Assembly (NCBI RefSeq): GCF_011075055.1
Contig: NC_058137.1
Coordinates: 4,082,771-4,146,770, forward strand
DNA length: 64,000 nt
Source: Mangifera indica
Lineage: Eukaryota > Streptophyta > Magnoliopsida > Sapindales > Anacardiaceae
Direction of reading: 5' to 3'
The notes beneath the pieces are model-generated. The model did not search any database and was not told the origin of the DNA. It saw nothing but the letters and a program-made list of their open reading frames with translations. Below are positions 30,373-43,600 of this stretch, piece after piece. How positions within the stretch are numbered: position 1 is the stretch's first letter; the number at the start of each line of letters is the position of its first letter. Made by a program: the position numbers and the translations under genes.

Positions 30373-31367
30373 AAATATTGGATTCAGGTTTGAGTCTTGA
30401 CATTTAGTATGAGTAATATTATAACCGCAAGTCTAATTCATAGTATATTATAAATATTATATATTTAAACAATGTTATTTTCTTGATCCGAATGTCAATC
30501 TAACTAGTTAGAAAAAAGAAAAAAAACCAAACCATTCTTTCACCAGGTTAGAATGCAAGGTGCTTTTAAGATGCTCTAGAATATTTCTTACCCAAACATG
30601 TAGCAAAATAGGATTATGATTGTTATTCTTATATTATTAACCTTGACCATCCATTCTAGATTCCGTATGCTTCTAGGCTGTTAAATTTACTTGTAAACTC
30701 TTATAGTTATATTCATTCCAAGCGCCGTATTATTTCAAGAGCTTTAATAATACATTTATTTTTAACTATAATTACCCTGTTCTCTTCCTCTCTTCTCTAT
30801 TCATTTTCCAAAATACTGAGATTGATCAACAAAATCAAACCAAGAATGTTTTGAGGACTCTTTTGGCCAAACAAACATAGAAAATTGTCATCCCAATCTC
30901 TTTCTTTTTGAGTTCTTCATATTTTCAGGAGTCCCTTGTATGTTTCTTTTCAAGCTTACTTAAAGCCAAATGTCACCATTTGTACTCTTAAGGTCAAGAA
31001 ATTCACCAAGGCCAAAATTTTGAAATGACTTGAAACTAAGAGAAGTATAGGTAGACGAGTGAGAACCTACGTGTGTCTTGAAAATCAGCAATATCATAAA
31101 CGGTCAATTTGTAATTAGGGGTAACAATTTATATCTCAAATTACTAGTTTACAAGATAAAAATGTAAAGCGATAAGAAGTAAAGAAAAATAAGAAGAAAA
31201 GTGATGGTGGTTAGTGGTTGTTTATTTTTTATTTTTTCTATATTTTGAAAGTAGGATATGAACAAAGATTGCAAAGAAGCAAGGTTTTGATGAATAAAAA
31301 GATTATTATGTTACGTTATGACTTATTATAGATTGATATCATTGTACAGTAATTTTAGTTTGCTTTA
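30373..31367. other. Gene-free stretch
   Basis: AT-rich. I see no coding exon, RNA gene or definable repeat. Confidence 0.4.
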
Positions 31368-31853
31368 TGGGGGTGTTTGGTTGGAGTTTTTTAGGATTAC
31401 CTTAATAATCTATCTTTTATTTCCTTGTTTGGTTTGTCAGTAATAAAATATTACAGTAATCTTCTATTACCAATGCTGACATGACATGTAATATAAGTGG
31501 TAATCTAATTACCGCATTCACCTTAGGTATTTAAAGATTACTGAGGTAATCTTGAATTTATTATAATTATATTATTATTTATTAATTTTTTGAGATAAAA
31601 ATAAATTTATTTTTAATTAATATGACAAATAATATAAAAAATATTTAAAAATAATTATATTCAAGGGCATTTAAGTAAAATAATTTACTAGTAATCTTTT
31701 ATTACATTTAACCAAACACAATAATTATTTATATCTATCAAATTTTATCAAACATAGTAATCATTTATACCCAGTAATCTTTTAAGTAATTTATCTTCAA
31801 GGTAATTTTTCTATTTTGATAATAAAACATTACCTAAACTAAACGCCCCCTAT
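31368..31853. mobile_element. GTTTGGT-ended MITE (copy 1)
   Basis: The left terminus GGGGGTGTTTGGTTGGAGTT pairs loosely with the right terminus AACTAAACGCCCCC. Inside are inverted AT-rich arms with repeated GGTAATC/GATTACC words. TAT flanks both ends, possibly a 3-bp target site. It is noncoding. A relative lies at 59655-60128 in the opposite orientation. Confidence 0.7.
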
Positions 31854-33499
31854 ATGTTATATTTCAATTAACATCTTTTGAACTCTTTTGCATATGTTAT
31901 GAAATTAAGGTCAAGTTAACATATTTTTCAAATGTTAACTTTGGTATTTATGCATGATTGTAGTTAAGTTTAAGTGGTTACTATTTTTTTGAGCATACGT
32001 TCTCCTCGAAGAGTAGTCGTCTTAAAAGGAATGTTATACTACTATAATCTCATCAAAAATATAATATAAATTAAAGTCTCTCTTATGGGAGAAATCAATC
32101 ATTTACATATACGTAGACAATGTATTGAAAGAAGAAAAACCAGAGGTTTTTTCAATTATTTATTGTGAGTTAGTGCTATTAGAAATATATTAAGAACACC
32201 CACATGTTTTTTGGATCATGAAAATAGAGAATAACAAAGAAAACTACTTGGTTAGAGCTCTTTTGGTGACATTATTCAATCTCTTCATTCGTCACTAAAT
32301 CAATTTTGTCGTGGATTCGAGGTATTTATGATTGTTAAGTAAAAAAATCTGATACTCTAATAACCAAACAAAATAAGGCAATAGTCTATGATAAAAAATA
32401 TTTTCCAATCTTCTATGCAAACCTATTAAGAACTCACAAATAAAGCAAATGCAACAAAATTAAATAAATCAATAGACACTAGATTTTTAACATAGAAAAC
32501 CCCCGCAATGAGGAAACAAAAAATCACGAGACCTAGTCTAGATAAATCTTTCACTATCAACAGTAATAATGGGTACAAGCAGAGTTCTCTCTAGTAAAAT
32601 TAAAGATATATAATCAACAATACATCAAGAGCAACTATTCTTGGCAATAAGGAATCAAATAACACAAGTTTAATGAAGAGAAATCACTAAAATAGGTTTT
32701 TTGTTCACATGTCTAGATTTGGATCAAGACACCTCAAAATCATATCTCCACCGTTCAAAATGTAGAGCCTTGTGTTTGAACGCCTCCACAAAATTTCAGC
32801 TCAATCTAATGGTGAATAACTTTAGAAACTTAGATTTGCAAAAACTCTTAGAGTATAAACAGAAACAGAAAAGTGACTCTTCCTCTCCTCTTTTCTCTTT
32901 ATTTTAGATAAGTTTTTCACCTCTATTAATTTTCATCTGAATGGATATTTATAAGTCTTCATTAAACTTTGTGAAAAGACTAAAATAGCCTTCATCTATA
33001 TTTAACCAAAAGATCAAAAATAGGTAAGACAGTAAATGGGTTGTCCTCTCACATAAGAGGAAAACCTTAACAATGAGTATTGAGTTAAATATTGCATATG
33101 ACATCATAAGCATGAATTTGTGACCATTTTTGTAAAAATTTAAAAGCTTTCGTTACTTCTTTATCTTAAGATAGGTAAGATGATTTTGAGAGAAATTTTG
33201 ATATCCTCTTTAGTCAATTCTCCAAAATCAAGTAATTCTTGAGATATATCCTTTGTAAAATTCTCCTCATACTTTGTCAACACACATTTTTAAAGTTGTC
33301 AATAGCATAAGTATAGATGTAAGCTATTGAACAATATACTAAACACATTACAAATTTCATGTGTCTAATCCACATACAATTCTAATTATTTTTATTATAG
33401 TGGATAACATAGTTTGATTAGCTTAATCATAATTAATGTAGTCTATCATGTGTAAAGATCAAAATTACATACATTAGTTGGTAATTAGAAAATCGCAAC
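31854..33499. other. Gene-free stretch, possible decayed retroelement
   Basis: No gene is visible. At 32485-32530 the words AACATAGAAAACCCCCGCAA and ATGAGGAAAC resemble text common in plant LTR-retrotransposon ends, but no second LTR, primer site or domain is present. This is a weak call. Confidence 0.25.
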
Positions 33500-33760
33500 A
33501 ATCTATATAAAAAAAGAAGGGTCAAAAAGTGGAATCGTCCTGAGCATCAATGAAGAGAGTTTAGAGCAACTAGCCAATCCAATTGCTAGAACGAAAGGGG
33601 GATGAGAAGCAAAATCAAATAGAAAAGAACTACGACTCCCAAACCTAGCTGCCCAGATATCATACAGTGAAGCAAAAGCAGAATGATTTCCATTATATCG
33701 CAACTCAAATGGAAAGATTGGGCCTTGGCAGCTACGACCAAGATTGGCTTGTTGATTATC
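33500..33760 (-). other. Unassigned segment with coding-like composition
   Basis: This 260-bp patch is much less AT-rich than its surroundings. On the minus strand it is open for about 80 codons, including RYNGNHSAFASLYDIWAARF. I do not recognise the peptide and see no start codon or splice frame around it. It may be a captured gene fragment, an organelle insertion or chance. Confidence 0.25.
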
Positions 33761-34149
33761 GGTTACGTTATTTTTATTTAAAAAATTGTGTAATATTATA
33801 TGTACAAATAAATTATATAATTTAATATAATAATATTTAATTAAGTTATATTTTATCATTTAATTTCAAACTCTTCCCTCAGTTTGTACAATTTTTTTTT
33901 TTTTGTAAGTTTAGTTATATTCTAAAATCTTTAGGAGAGGTTTGGAATGTTTTTGTTCGTTTAAATGGTATATTGTTTGCCTTAAATGACTAAGTTAACC
34001 CTTTGCCTTGCCGATGAAGTTTAACCGCTGAAAAAAAAACAGGGAGGAACGTTCACAGTTTTCAAAACCAGGGGTGGGAAATTGATTCGACAAACCTAGC
34101 ATTTAAAAAAAAAACAAGAGAGATTTCGTTGAAACGAACAGCGAGGCTG

Positions 34150-34194
34150 ATGCGATTACTGCAATTAAGGCTGATTCGGGTCGGATACTGTTGA
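34150..34194 (+). promoter_or_regulatory. Upstream ORF whose stop overlaps the outer start codon
   Basis: ATG at 34150 opens a 14-codon frame ending at TGA 34192-34194. The A of that stop is the first base of the next ATG (34194-34196). Both ATGs have weak contexts, with a pyrimidine at -3. The arrangement could allow reinitiation or leaky scanning to the better ATG at 34266. Confidence 0.4.
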
Positions 34195-37100
34195 TGTTGA
34201 AAAGTCCAGTCGAAAACTCGAGCGACAAAATCAGGAGGAAGTTCCCTAACGCACGCACGTTGAGAATGAGAAAGCGGACCGTTTACGCATGGAGCGTGGC
34301 GATCATCTGCTTCGTTGTACTGATGATTGTCACTCCTGCTATCCCTCAGTCTCAAGAATATCACGATTTCGCTGACCAACGCGAGTTCTTTGGTACCTCT
34401 TCTCGCTTTTTCATAGATTTTTTTATATGATTTTTCAGAATTCTATTCTTTACTATGTTGAGTTGACTGAAATGTTAACTAATGTTAATTTCAGGTATAC
34501 CTAATTTTCTAAACGTCGTTTCCAATTTCCCCTTTCTTATTGTTGGTCTCATCGGGCTTGTCCTCTGCTATCATGGCAATTATTTTAAGCTAAGGTAATT
34601 CAAAATAGCTAATTTGTCGAATTGTGTGGGTCTGTTTTTAATTAGGCTAATCTTACGGTGAATTTATTGAAAAATTTCCCGATTACAGTGATATCAGAAG
34701 CAGGAAGATGATTCTTTTTTTTTTTTGTTTTATGTTTATTGATTTTGAAATTTGTATAATTTGGACTTGAAAAGCTTGCAAGGTGAGCTTTGGGGTTGGA
34801 CATGCTTTTTCATTGGTGTGGCCGCAGTTGGTATTGGATCGTCATACTATCATCTCAAGCCTAATGATGCTCGGCTTGTGTGGGATCGGTTGCCTGTAAG
34901 TATTGTTGTTCGGGCTTTGAATGGGGATTTAGTTTTTAGTTCATTGGTTATGGTTCCTTATATTTGCGCATGTGGTGGTGGAAATTGTAGATGACTATTG
35001 CTTTCACATCAATAATTGCAATCTTTGTCATCGAAAGGATTGATGAGCAGAAGGGAACTGTTTCACTTGTACCTTTACTTTTGGCTGGTGTAGTTAGCAT
35101 TTTGTATTGGAGGTGAGAATGCTGCTTCTTTATTTTTCAGGAGTCAACTTCAGTTATTTATAAATAGTACCATGTTTGTTGTGATCTGGCTTTTTTGTTG
35201 CATGGTTTAGGCATTAAATCAGTGAAAGTATTTTTTCTTACTAATAGAATAAACATTGATTTTGATATCTATGCTTTTATATTGATGTAAAAGTTGTGAT
35301 GGGTCAAACATTGGTGGAGACTCTTGTTATAGAGAGCCCTTATCGAGCAAATTTGCCTAATTATGCCGTGTTTTCCTCTGCAGGTTTTTTGATGACCTGA
35401 GGCCTTATGCTTTGATCCAGTTTGTTCCCTGTATTGCCATCCCTCTGATGGCTATATTGTTGCCTCCAATGTACACACATTCCTCATACTGGCTTTGGGC
35501 AGCAGGTTTTTGCTTTTCATCTTGCTAGTACTTCTCTTACATTTCTAGCAGTATTGTGGTTCTTATGCATTACTCACTCTGAATTTAATCTCATGGTTGC
35601 AGTATTTTATCTGTTAGCTAAGGTAGAAGAGGCAGCAGATAAACCAATATATAGATGGACTCATCATGTTGTCAGTGGGCACACTCTTAAGCATCTTTTT
35701 GCTGCAATGGTTCCTGTCTTCTTGACACTCATGCTTGCGAAGAGAAGTATTGAAACCCAAAGGTATTTCGTTTTCTCTTGTTGTGATCTTATGAACTTGT
35801 TTCTTCTACCCTGAAACTTCAATGTCGCTTTTGAATGATCTAGAGATTGGAAATTTTCAATAAAAGATAAAACATAAAAAGGATATACCCTTGCTAAGAG
35901 GCTACTTTGATATCACTCATTTTGATCAGGTTTCCCTGGCAGTCCATGTTACTGAATGCATTTCATATTTTTTAGTTTATATTAGTAGTTATGCCTTTCT
36001 AGAAAATTTGCAATATTCCCCTGTTGAATACCAATTACTACTCTCTGTATATTAACAAAGGATGATGATAATGCAAATTGTGGGACATGTTGCTCTTGGG
36101 TTCCCTTTTTTTATTTATTTTTTTCTATGAAAAGAATTTATGAATATATGAGTTCTAGTTGTAGACTTGCCACATGAATTTATGTTTAAGTGCCATAAAC
36201 TACTATGCTTATTGTGACTCTCTCTCTAAGACTTTCTCTGACCAATGTCTTTCTGTCCCTATTAATGCTGCCTGTCTCCAGTGCATAGGATTTTAGGTAC
36301 TAGTCTATGATTTTTGTAATGTAAAATCATGCTTTAGATTAAAATGTTATTGCAAAATTGATTGTGCATCAGGAATTAGTGGAACATGTAAACTTATTTT
36401 TTTTGTTTAGCCTATAGCATTGACACACTTTGAAGTTCCTAGTTCAAGTGGAAATAAATTTGCAATAAAACTATGTGTATCTGCTTTTGGTACACAAATA
36501 TATACACACTTATGTATGTTATTACATGATTAGGTAACTTTAAATTAAGAATAAAGTAACACCATGTGATGATACATATAAGTATGTACATATTTATGTA
36601 CTCAAAACGGATATGTATAGTATTACTCATAAATTTAATATCTATAATGTACTTATTGACCTTCTGCTTAATCAATCTAAAAAAGTGAGTCTTCATAAAC
36701 TGACTTTTCAAAAAGCTGTGACACCTTGAAGAGTTCACTCTTATTTTTCCTCTTTTCAAAATAAAAGTTTAACACTTGGTCAGAACATTTGTTTTCTTTT
36801 TTAATAAAAAAAAGCATAAAAGCTACCTTTGGTTCCTGAAAACTAATTATTTATCTTACCACAGGAATGTTCCAACCATGGTTGTCTATAAGTTTAAGGT
36901 ATATGGCAAGGAATATGGGAGCCTACAACATTAATAAGAATTTGAGCCTCTACTATTATCAAATGTCATGGACTCATGTAGCAAACATTGCATTGTGGGT
37001 AGACATTGGTTCCCTAGTGTACCACATAATAGAGGGGGTCCACATATAATTCTTGCTATAACTAAATAAACTTAATCCAAGAATAAGCTTGAAGGAGGAT

Positions 37101-38018
37101 GTACGTATGGCAAAAGACTAATTGACGAGAATCATTATGAGATTGATGTTTTTAAGTCTAAAATAGGGCAAGAGAGGGCAATCAAGAATTAAGATATTGG
37201 GCGAATGAAATGGATGTGACTATATTAATCTATAGTATATAACATTGAAAACAACAATGAAGACATCACAGAATCAAGTGTGTTATAGCTTAAGATTGAA
37301 TGTTGCAGTAAATAGCCTGGCAGCATTTTTCCCTCATGGAGATGTATGCACTGGAAAATTTATCATGTCTTGGAAGGTTTTGGATTATTGTGCTTTATTC
37401 TAGGTGATATAATATTAGAAGTTTGTGCATTTTTCTTTAATTTCTTTTATTTGATAAAAATGTTCAGGATAGTGTTTTATTGGCACTCACTTTGTAGGAA
37501 TGATGAATAATAGATAATGCTTGGATATTAAGATCTATATCATGATAAATCAACATAGTGAGATTAAATGTTTAATTTATCATTACATGCAAATGACAGC
37601 ATCTTTTGGCATAACTTTTCTATATGGCTTTTGAATTAAGCAAATTTTGAGTTTCATCTGGGGCCTACCATTGTTTCAAGTGGCAATGTCACAGTTTAGA
37701 TTTTGAGATCCTTTCAGATAATATTCTTGAAATGAGGAATACCATGCTTTTTCTACACGCATGTTTGTGAGAATTATCTTATTCACATTTCGCAATAATG
37801 AAATGAGATCACTCTTGTGCTGCTACTAATGCATTTTTTCATTATGCCAATATTCTCTCTGTCACTTATACACATGTTTTTGTTATTGGCTTGACCATCG
37901 CAGGATAAGTCTTCTTAAGACATGGAAAATATCATGGGCAAAGTATAAAGAAAATGGTTCAAAGGTAGAGACTTACACATGTACCTACTCAACTGTTCCA
38001 GTTGAAGAATCATCTTGA
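34194..38018 (+). CDS. Multipass membrane protein, CREST/ceramidase-like
   Basis: Coding exons: 34194-34392, 34495-34594, 34775-34895, 34991-35112, 35384-35505, 35603-35762, 37904-38018. All junctions are GT-AG and in frame. The outer ATG (34194) gives 312 residues. The in-frame ATG at 34266 has A at -3, opens with MRKRTVYAW just before the first membrane segment, and is the likelier start (288 residues). About seven hydrophobic segments are visible. In outer numbering, the residues of the CREST hydrolase superfamily are present: SSYYH (S122, S123, H126), D137 in WDRLP and H248/H252 in GHTLKH. These would form a metal site in the membrane, as in alkaline ceramidases and related lipid hydrolases. 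The substrate is unknown, and the CREST assignment rests on motif spacing. Intron 6 is 2.1 kb and holds a MITE. Confidence 0.85.
36464..36628. mobile_element. ACTATGTGTA-family MITE inside an intron
   Basis: The left end AAAACTATGTGTATCTGCTT pairs with the right end AACGGATATGTATAGTATTA. The centre TTTAAATTAAGAATAAAGTA is the family block. It lies in intron 6 of the membrane protein gene. Confidence 0.75.
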
Positions 38019-38584
38019 TTACATGATACTTGCTGTTTCTGTATTTGGTGAAGAATTTCACACATGTAGATAAACATGAAACAAATTACGCTAACAATGT
38101 TAAAGAAAAATGTTCTAACTACTAAAAAAAACTTTTAAAATTCATACAAATCTGATCTCATTTCATTGGTATGTATTTCAATAGCTTGATTTACATTTAC
38201 TCTGTTTCTTACAATTTCAGGTATGTTAATAAAAACTGCTCCCACTTCCTTTCTTGTGTGTCTGTTAGATTCTCGCTTCGATTGGGCTTACTTGACACAG
38301 CTTAATTGGGCAGTTTTAACCTGCTTTGTACTTTATTTTAGGTTTTGAGTTTGGGTTTCACGTGTTTTAGTTTTCTATTTGCAGTTGTATCCTTACTGAA
38401 TTACGGGAGTTTTCTGTTTAGCATAATTTATTTAATCTATATTATTAAATTAAATAATCAATTATGACATGTTTAAGGTAATTCATATAAATAATCTAAT
38501 TATGGATTATAACATATTTAAAATAATTTAAGTTATGACCCAAACGTTTGTAAGATTATTCTTTTCTTGAAATTTTGGATTATA

Positions 38585-38815
38585 GGCAGTCTCACTTTGA
38601 CAGTTTCTATGGGCCCTAGGCCTCTCAAAAGGAAACAGAGGTGTGCAAAGTTTTCTTCAGGTTGGATAGAGATTGGCCTTGAGTGCAAAGACAGAAGGGA
38701 GTTTGGGTGCAAGATCCACCCATCGAATAGGGATGAAAGTCGGCCTCAGTAATTTGACAATGTTGAGCGGAAGAGTCATCGTTCAATGGATAAAAGTTAC
38801 TCTAAGAATAACAGG
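38585..38815 (+). pseudogene. Nuclear copy of a plastid 23S rRNA fragment (domain V)
   Basis: The text follows the peptidyl-transferase part of plastid 23S rRNA, as I recall it, in one direction and in order. Recognisable words are AGGCCTCTCAAAAGG, GAGTGCAAAGACAGAAGGGA, GATGAAAGTCGGCCT, GGATAAAAGTTACTCTA and AATAACAGG. Most differences are C-to-T or G-to-A (for example GTTCAATGG for GCTCAACGG), the usual decay of methylated organelle DNA in a nucleus. It is cut at both ends and is not a working rRNA gene. A 61-codon open frame over it is spurious. Confidence 0.85.
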
Positions 38816-39861
38816 ATAGGAAAATGTAGAATCCAAGAGCCAGGAGTAACTTCTTGAATTATTGGGATTACAAACTTTCAACAATTTAAAAGAATAATAC
38901 TTTTTTAAACACAAATAATCGTTTTCAACTTATTCGTCAAGCAATGACAATTTGATTTTGTTTGTTTATAACCTACACTCGGGTTCCCCCTGAGTTGGGT
39001 CATTAAATTAATCCTGCAGCCTGAGAAGTTTTTTCTTTATCTTTGTATAGCCATATGTATGGCTATTAATATCTTTATGAGATATGTACATATCTTATAA
39101 TATAATATAAATAAAATATTATATATATTATAAAGTATATTAAATTAATATAAATATATTTTATGATAAGATACATATTATTGATGTAGATTAATGATTT
39201 TTAAGAAAATAATAATTTAATAATATATATATATATATATAAATTTTAAAATTTTAAAATTTATAATATTTTAAAAATAATAATATATTAATTATAATTT
39301 TTATTATTTTATTTTAAAAAATATTATATAATAAATATAATATAATATAAAAATTAAGTTTTTATTACATTATTAGGTCACTGAATACAGAGGGTTCAGT
39401 TTATCCCATCTTCTAAACATCCTTGCTAGTCATTTGCCGGCAGTTATTTTGGCGGCGTGGTGGAGATCCACCAGTCATTTCATGAGATTCTCTTGTACTC
39501 ATTCCGTCGCTCGGCAGCGGCTTTTTATTAATGTAATTATGTAAAAACACCAAGGATGCCAATTAAGGGACCCTTCTCGACTTGGAACATTTCTCCAATT
39601 TGCTTCCTTTAATACTTCATTTTCACCATTTTTTTGCTGCCAAAATACTTTTTCCATAATCACCTTCGGCCATGATTCCTTCTGATAATTTGTTGGTACG
39701 GGGGAATCAAAATTGGAAAGAGTACAAGTAACTTAATCCAAAACAAATTAAAGCAAAACTCTAGTTGATGTGTCAATTTCTTGATTAATACAAATTACTC
39801 CTAGTTTTTGTCCCATTTCTCGATTTGGGAACCAATTCAACTTTGATATAATTATTTAACC
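38816..39861. other. Gene-free stretch
   Basis: Very AT-rich between 39050 and 39380, with a short AT run near 39224-39240. A less AT-rich patch at 39400-39540 is not recognised. No gene is visible. Confidence 0.4.
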
Positions 39862-40624
39862 GGCCAAAGGACTATTTTCGACTCAAATTTTGGTATGATT
39901 TCAAAATTATATTCATAAAATTTAAAAAATTTAAAATTTTATTTATTGAATAATTGAGATTAACATTTTTCATTAGATATAAAAATAAAATCATTATTTT
40001 AATAATAAGATAAAAAATATAGAATTTATTATATTTTCTCTTTTAAGTTTTAAAAACTAACGTTTCACTTATTCTAAAGCTTTTTTACTTTAAAAAATAA
40101 TATTTTCTCCTTCAAAATTTTAGAATTTTTTTCTTTCCCTCCAACCACTTTCTTTTCATCAACAAAACCTCTTCATTGACAAAGAGATTTCAAATCTCTT
40201 CATCAACGAAAAGATTCCAAATCGTAGATGAAATTCAGATCTCGTTGGATCTTTCATCTTTAACGAAGAGATCCGTTCTAAATTTATCTATGTGCATCGG
40301 CCAAAGGTTTAGGTTGGAGAGTAGAAGTCGTCGACGTCAGAGATGGTGGCCAGAGAGATAAAGAAAAAATTTCGAGAAAAATATGACTTTTTAAAATTAG
40401 AAAATTTTAAGTAAGGATGAAATTATTAATTTTTTAAACTTATGAGAGAAAATATAATAAACTTTATATTTTTTAATATTATTAATAAAATAATGATTTT
40501 ATCTTTATTTTTAACTGAAAATTTAATGATAGTTACATCATAGACGTGACTTTAGATTTTTTAATCCCTATGGATATAATTTAAAAAATGCACTTAAACT
40601 TGTGTGGGAAATAGTCCTTTGGCC
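39862..40624. mobile_element. Mutator-like foldback element (copy C)
   Basis: The ends are inverted: GGCCAAAGGACTATTTTC at left, GGAAATAGTCCTTTGGCC at right. The flanks TTATTTAACC (39852-39861) and TTGTTTAACC (40625-40634) form a 10-bp target duplication with one mismatch, typical of Mutator transposition. AT-rich arms surround a GC-richer core (about 40140-40370) containing a direct repeat of AAAGAGATTTCAAATC-like words. No transposase is encoded. Confidence 0.8.
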
Positions 40625-40634
40625 TTGTTTAACC

Positions 40635-43600
40635 AGGTCCATGTAAATTGCTAATTAGCTTACTTTAATCTCAATCAAACCTCTAATCAGGTACCAATTG
40701 TACCGACCAGACGTATAGGCTGATGCAATTTCCCCAAAAATTCAATTTCATATTCAAATAAAAGCTAATACATCATGTTTATTTCTTGAGTTCACGCCGA
40801 GCAGGGACCAGGTTCAATTTTTTTTTTAGTGTGGAAAATCATTTAAGAAAATAAATTGATATGTTTATTTGTGTTGTACCGGGGGGACCAAATGTACAAC
40901 TGTAATAATTCATGTCCTTATTATGATTCCATGTCAAAATCAATTTGATTATTATCTTTAAACTTTTAAGTATCAATGAATAACCCTCAAAGTAAACATA
41001 TTTCCAATTTTATCAAAAGATTCGACAATCTGAAATGTGTTATATTTAAGTAACTAAGAAAGAAATTAAGCTAGGACAAATTTTATGGCCTCTAAAAGAC
41101 TATAGCTTAGTATTGACATATAAGCTTAAAAGGCATTTATAGGTATTACTATAATGATAAGATCAAACTTCAAAGATTTGGATTCAATGTCGTCGGCTTC
41201 TGTAGCAAGTGTGACAAAATGGCAAAATTATTTTATTTCCACATATAAGAGAATGATTGAACCAATATATTCACATCTAATTTATTGAACCGGTAAATAT
41301 TTATATAATACATCATTTATTGTTAGTTCCAATCTCTTTATTTCGTTTCAAAATAACTACGAGTTTTTTTTTTAAGATAACTGGATCCGTTTGAATTGAT
41401 TAAGCATATAAATCTGAGATATAGTAATCGAACTCACAATTATTATACTCGATAATTCAAAGTTTCACAAGTATGACAAAAAATCAAACCTAAATATTTT
41501 TCTTGAAAGTTTTAACATTTTATCAGTTTTACAAAATTTTGTCATTATATATGAGTTATTTTAGCATGAGAGAATGACTATTTCCCATCCCTTTTTGGTC
41601 CCAATGACATTTTTTCAATTTTAAATTTTAAAAATGTTAATTTCTCATTTTATATTGTTCTGTTTGTGAAATTTATTAATTTTTATGATAGAATTATTAA
41701 AAAGACAAAATATATATATTATTCTTTTCAATGTTTACAAAACTAAATAATCTTAATCCCCAAAAGTTTAACTATAGTTTATATTAATTATAGGATTGAT
41801 AATTATAATAATAAATTTACATAATTAAAACACTTATCAATAGTGAATATCATTAACGACAGTTAGAATAATTTAATTTTAACTGTAATCACAACATCTT
41901 AATGTAATTCAATTAAAATCATATCAAGATAGTATGATTAAGTTTGAATCACACCAAAATGGTGTGATTAAGTTGGAATTCCACAATCCCAATGTAATTC
42001 TAATCGAATCAAATCTTTCTTGTGCATAAGTTTGTGAAAACCTAAAAGATGACAAAAATTTTCTTACAAGAAAGTGAAATTCATTTAAAAAAATTTAGTA
42101 GAACGACATATCAAATCATTATAAAAGTCTCGTTGCCAAAGGATAATGACTCTACCACTGGTTTTGTATTCTTTATAGCATAACTGAGTACCCAAGTTAT
42201 AGTTTAAGGTTGCATTGTTTACTATGAGAGAAGAATATATGACAACTATTAAAGTATTTTAAAGAAGTTAGTTGGCTTAAGAGATTGCTTAAAGATTTTC
42301 AAGTATGACAAGAAGCGATTATGATTCAATATGATATTTAAAGTGTACTATGTCTTGCTTAGAATAATATATTTCATTTAAGGACAAAGAACATTGAGTC
42401 AGTATATCATTTTTATGTGAATTGATGGAAGATGGGTGAAAAAATATTTCATAAGATTCTCTTTCATTTAGGATTAATATAAATTATTATCCTATTTATA
42501 TTAGATTTATTTATTTTTATAATGAATACATATTTATTTAGAATTTCAATTCTTTGAGTACTTTGTATTCTCAAAGTCTTATTCAAACTTATGAATTCTT
42601 TCTGAAAATTTTAATACTTTATCAATTTTGTTAATATTTCTTTTTATTGGTTTTGCATTTGACCAAATATTCTATAACACAACACAATATAGATTCTTGG
42701 AATACTATAAGTTTATAAATGATCCAAATATTTTGTACATTAAAAGTTTACATATCACAATGATACTTATAATATAATCTTTATTATCCAAATTCATATT
42801 TATCATGAAATTATGATTAGATTTGATATGAGGTGAACTCAAATATGTGCCTATTTGAGTTCGGCTCAAAAGAAAGGGTAACTTGAGCTCAATTTGAGAT
42901 AGCTTGAATTCAGTTCAATATGAAAAATCAAAGCTCAAGTTTAACTTAAATTCCACTCGACAACTTATTCAACCTAAAGCCAACTTGAATATTCTAGTTG
43001 GCTCAGATCAAAATTGACTTAAAATATTAGAACAACTATGGTTAGTTTAACCATGACTATGGCCTCCAATCTTTTATAAATTGATTTGCAAACCATCTAA
43101 TTAATTTACCCAACCATACATGGTGTTAAACATAAACCCTAAAATACAATCAAGTATTATATATGTCAAGTCAAATTAACCCCAAAACACTAAAAATACA
43201 ATCAAGTATTCCATATATATGTATATTAATATTATTGAAAATTCCACAAATTAGTTTTCAAACGCAAGTAAATAGAAACAATATAAGTATAAATTTAGAA
43301 GAGATTTGAGTGGCCTTGGTCCAAGAGAACATAGAGATGAAAACCACTCAAAACAAACAAAAAAACCAAAGATGTTATGTGGGTATGGACTATGAAAGTA
43401 AGACATCCTGACTGGAAAGACAGAGAATTGCAAATCTTGACACCACCACAATATTTGTTTGAACGATAAAGAAAAGTAAGAAACCCTAAAATTGATTGGT
43501 TCAATACTCAATGACATTGTTTGACTTGCACCTTAAATGACGTTATTTTCCCTTTCACCTTACGATCATTGCAATTTGAATTCAACCGAGCTAGTCTCAA

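Noticed and set aside
32450..32900. Possible LTR-retrotransposon terminal repeat
   Set aside because: Some words are typical of such repeats, but there is no second LTR, target duplication or coding domain in reach.
38567..38752. 61-codon plus-strand frame
   Set aside because: It lies over the plastid 23S rRNA fragment, so it is not a protein gene.
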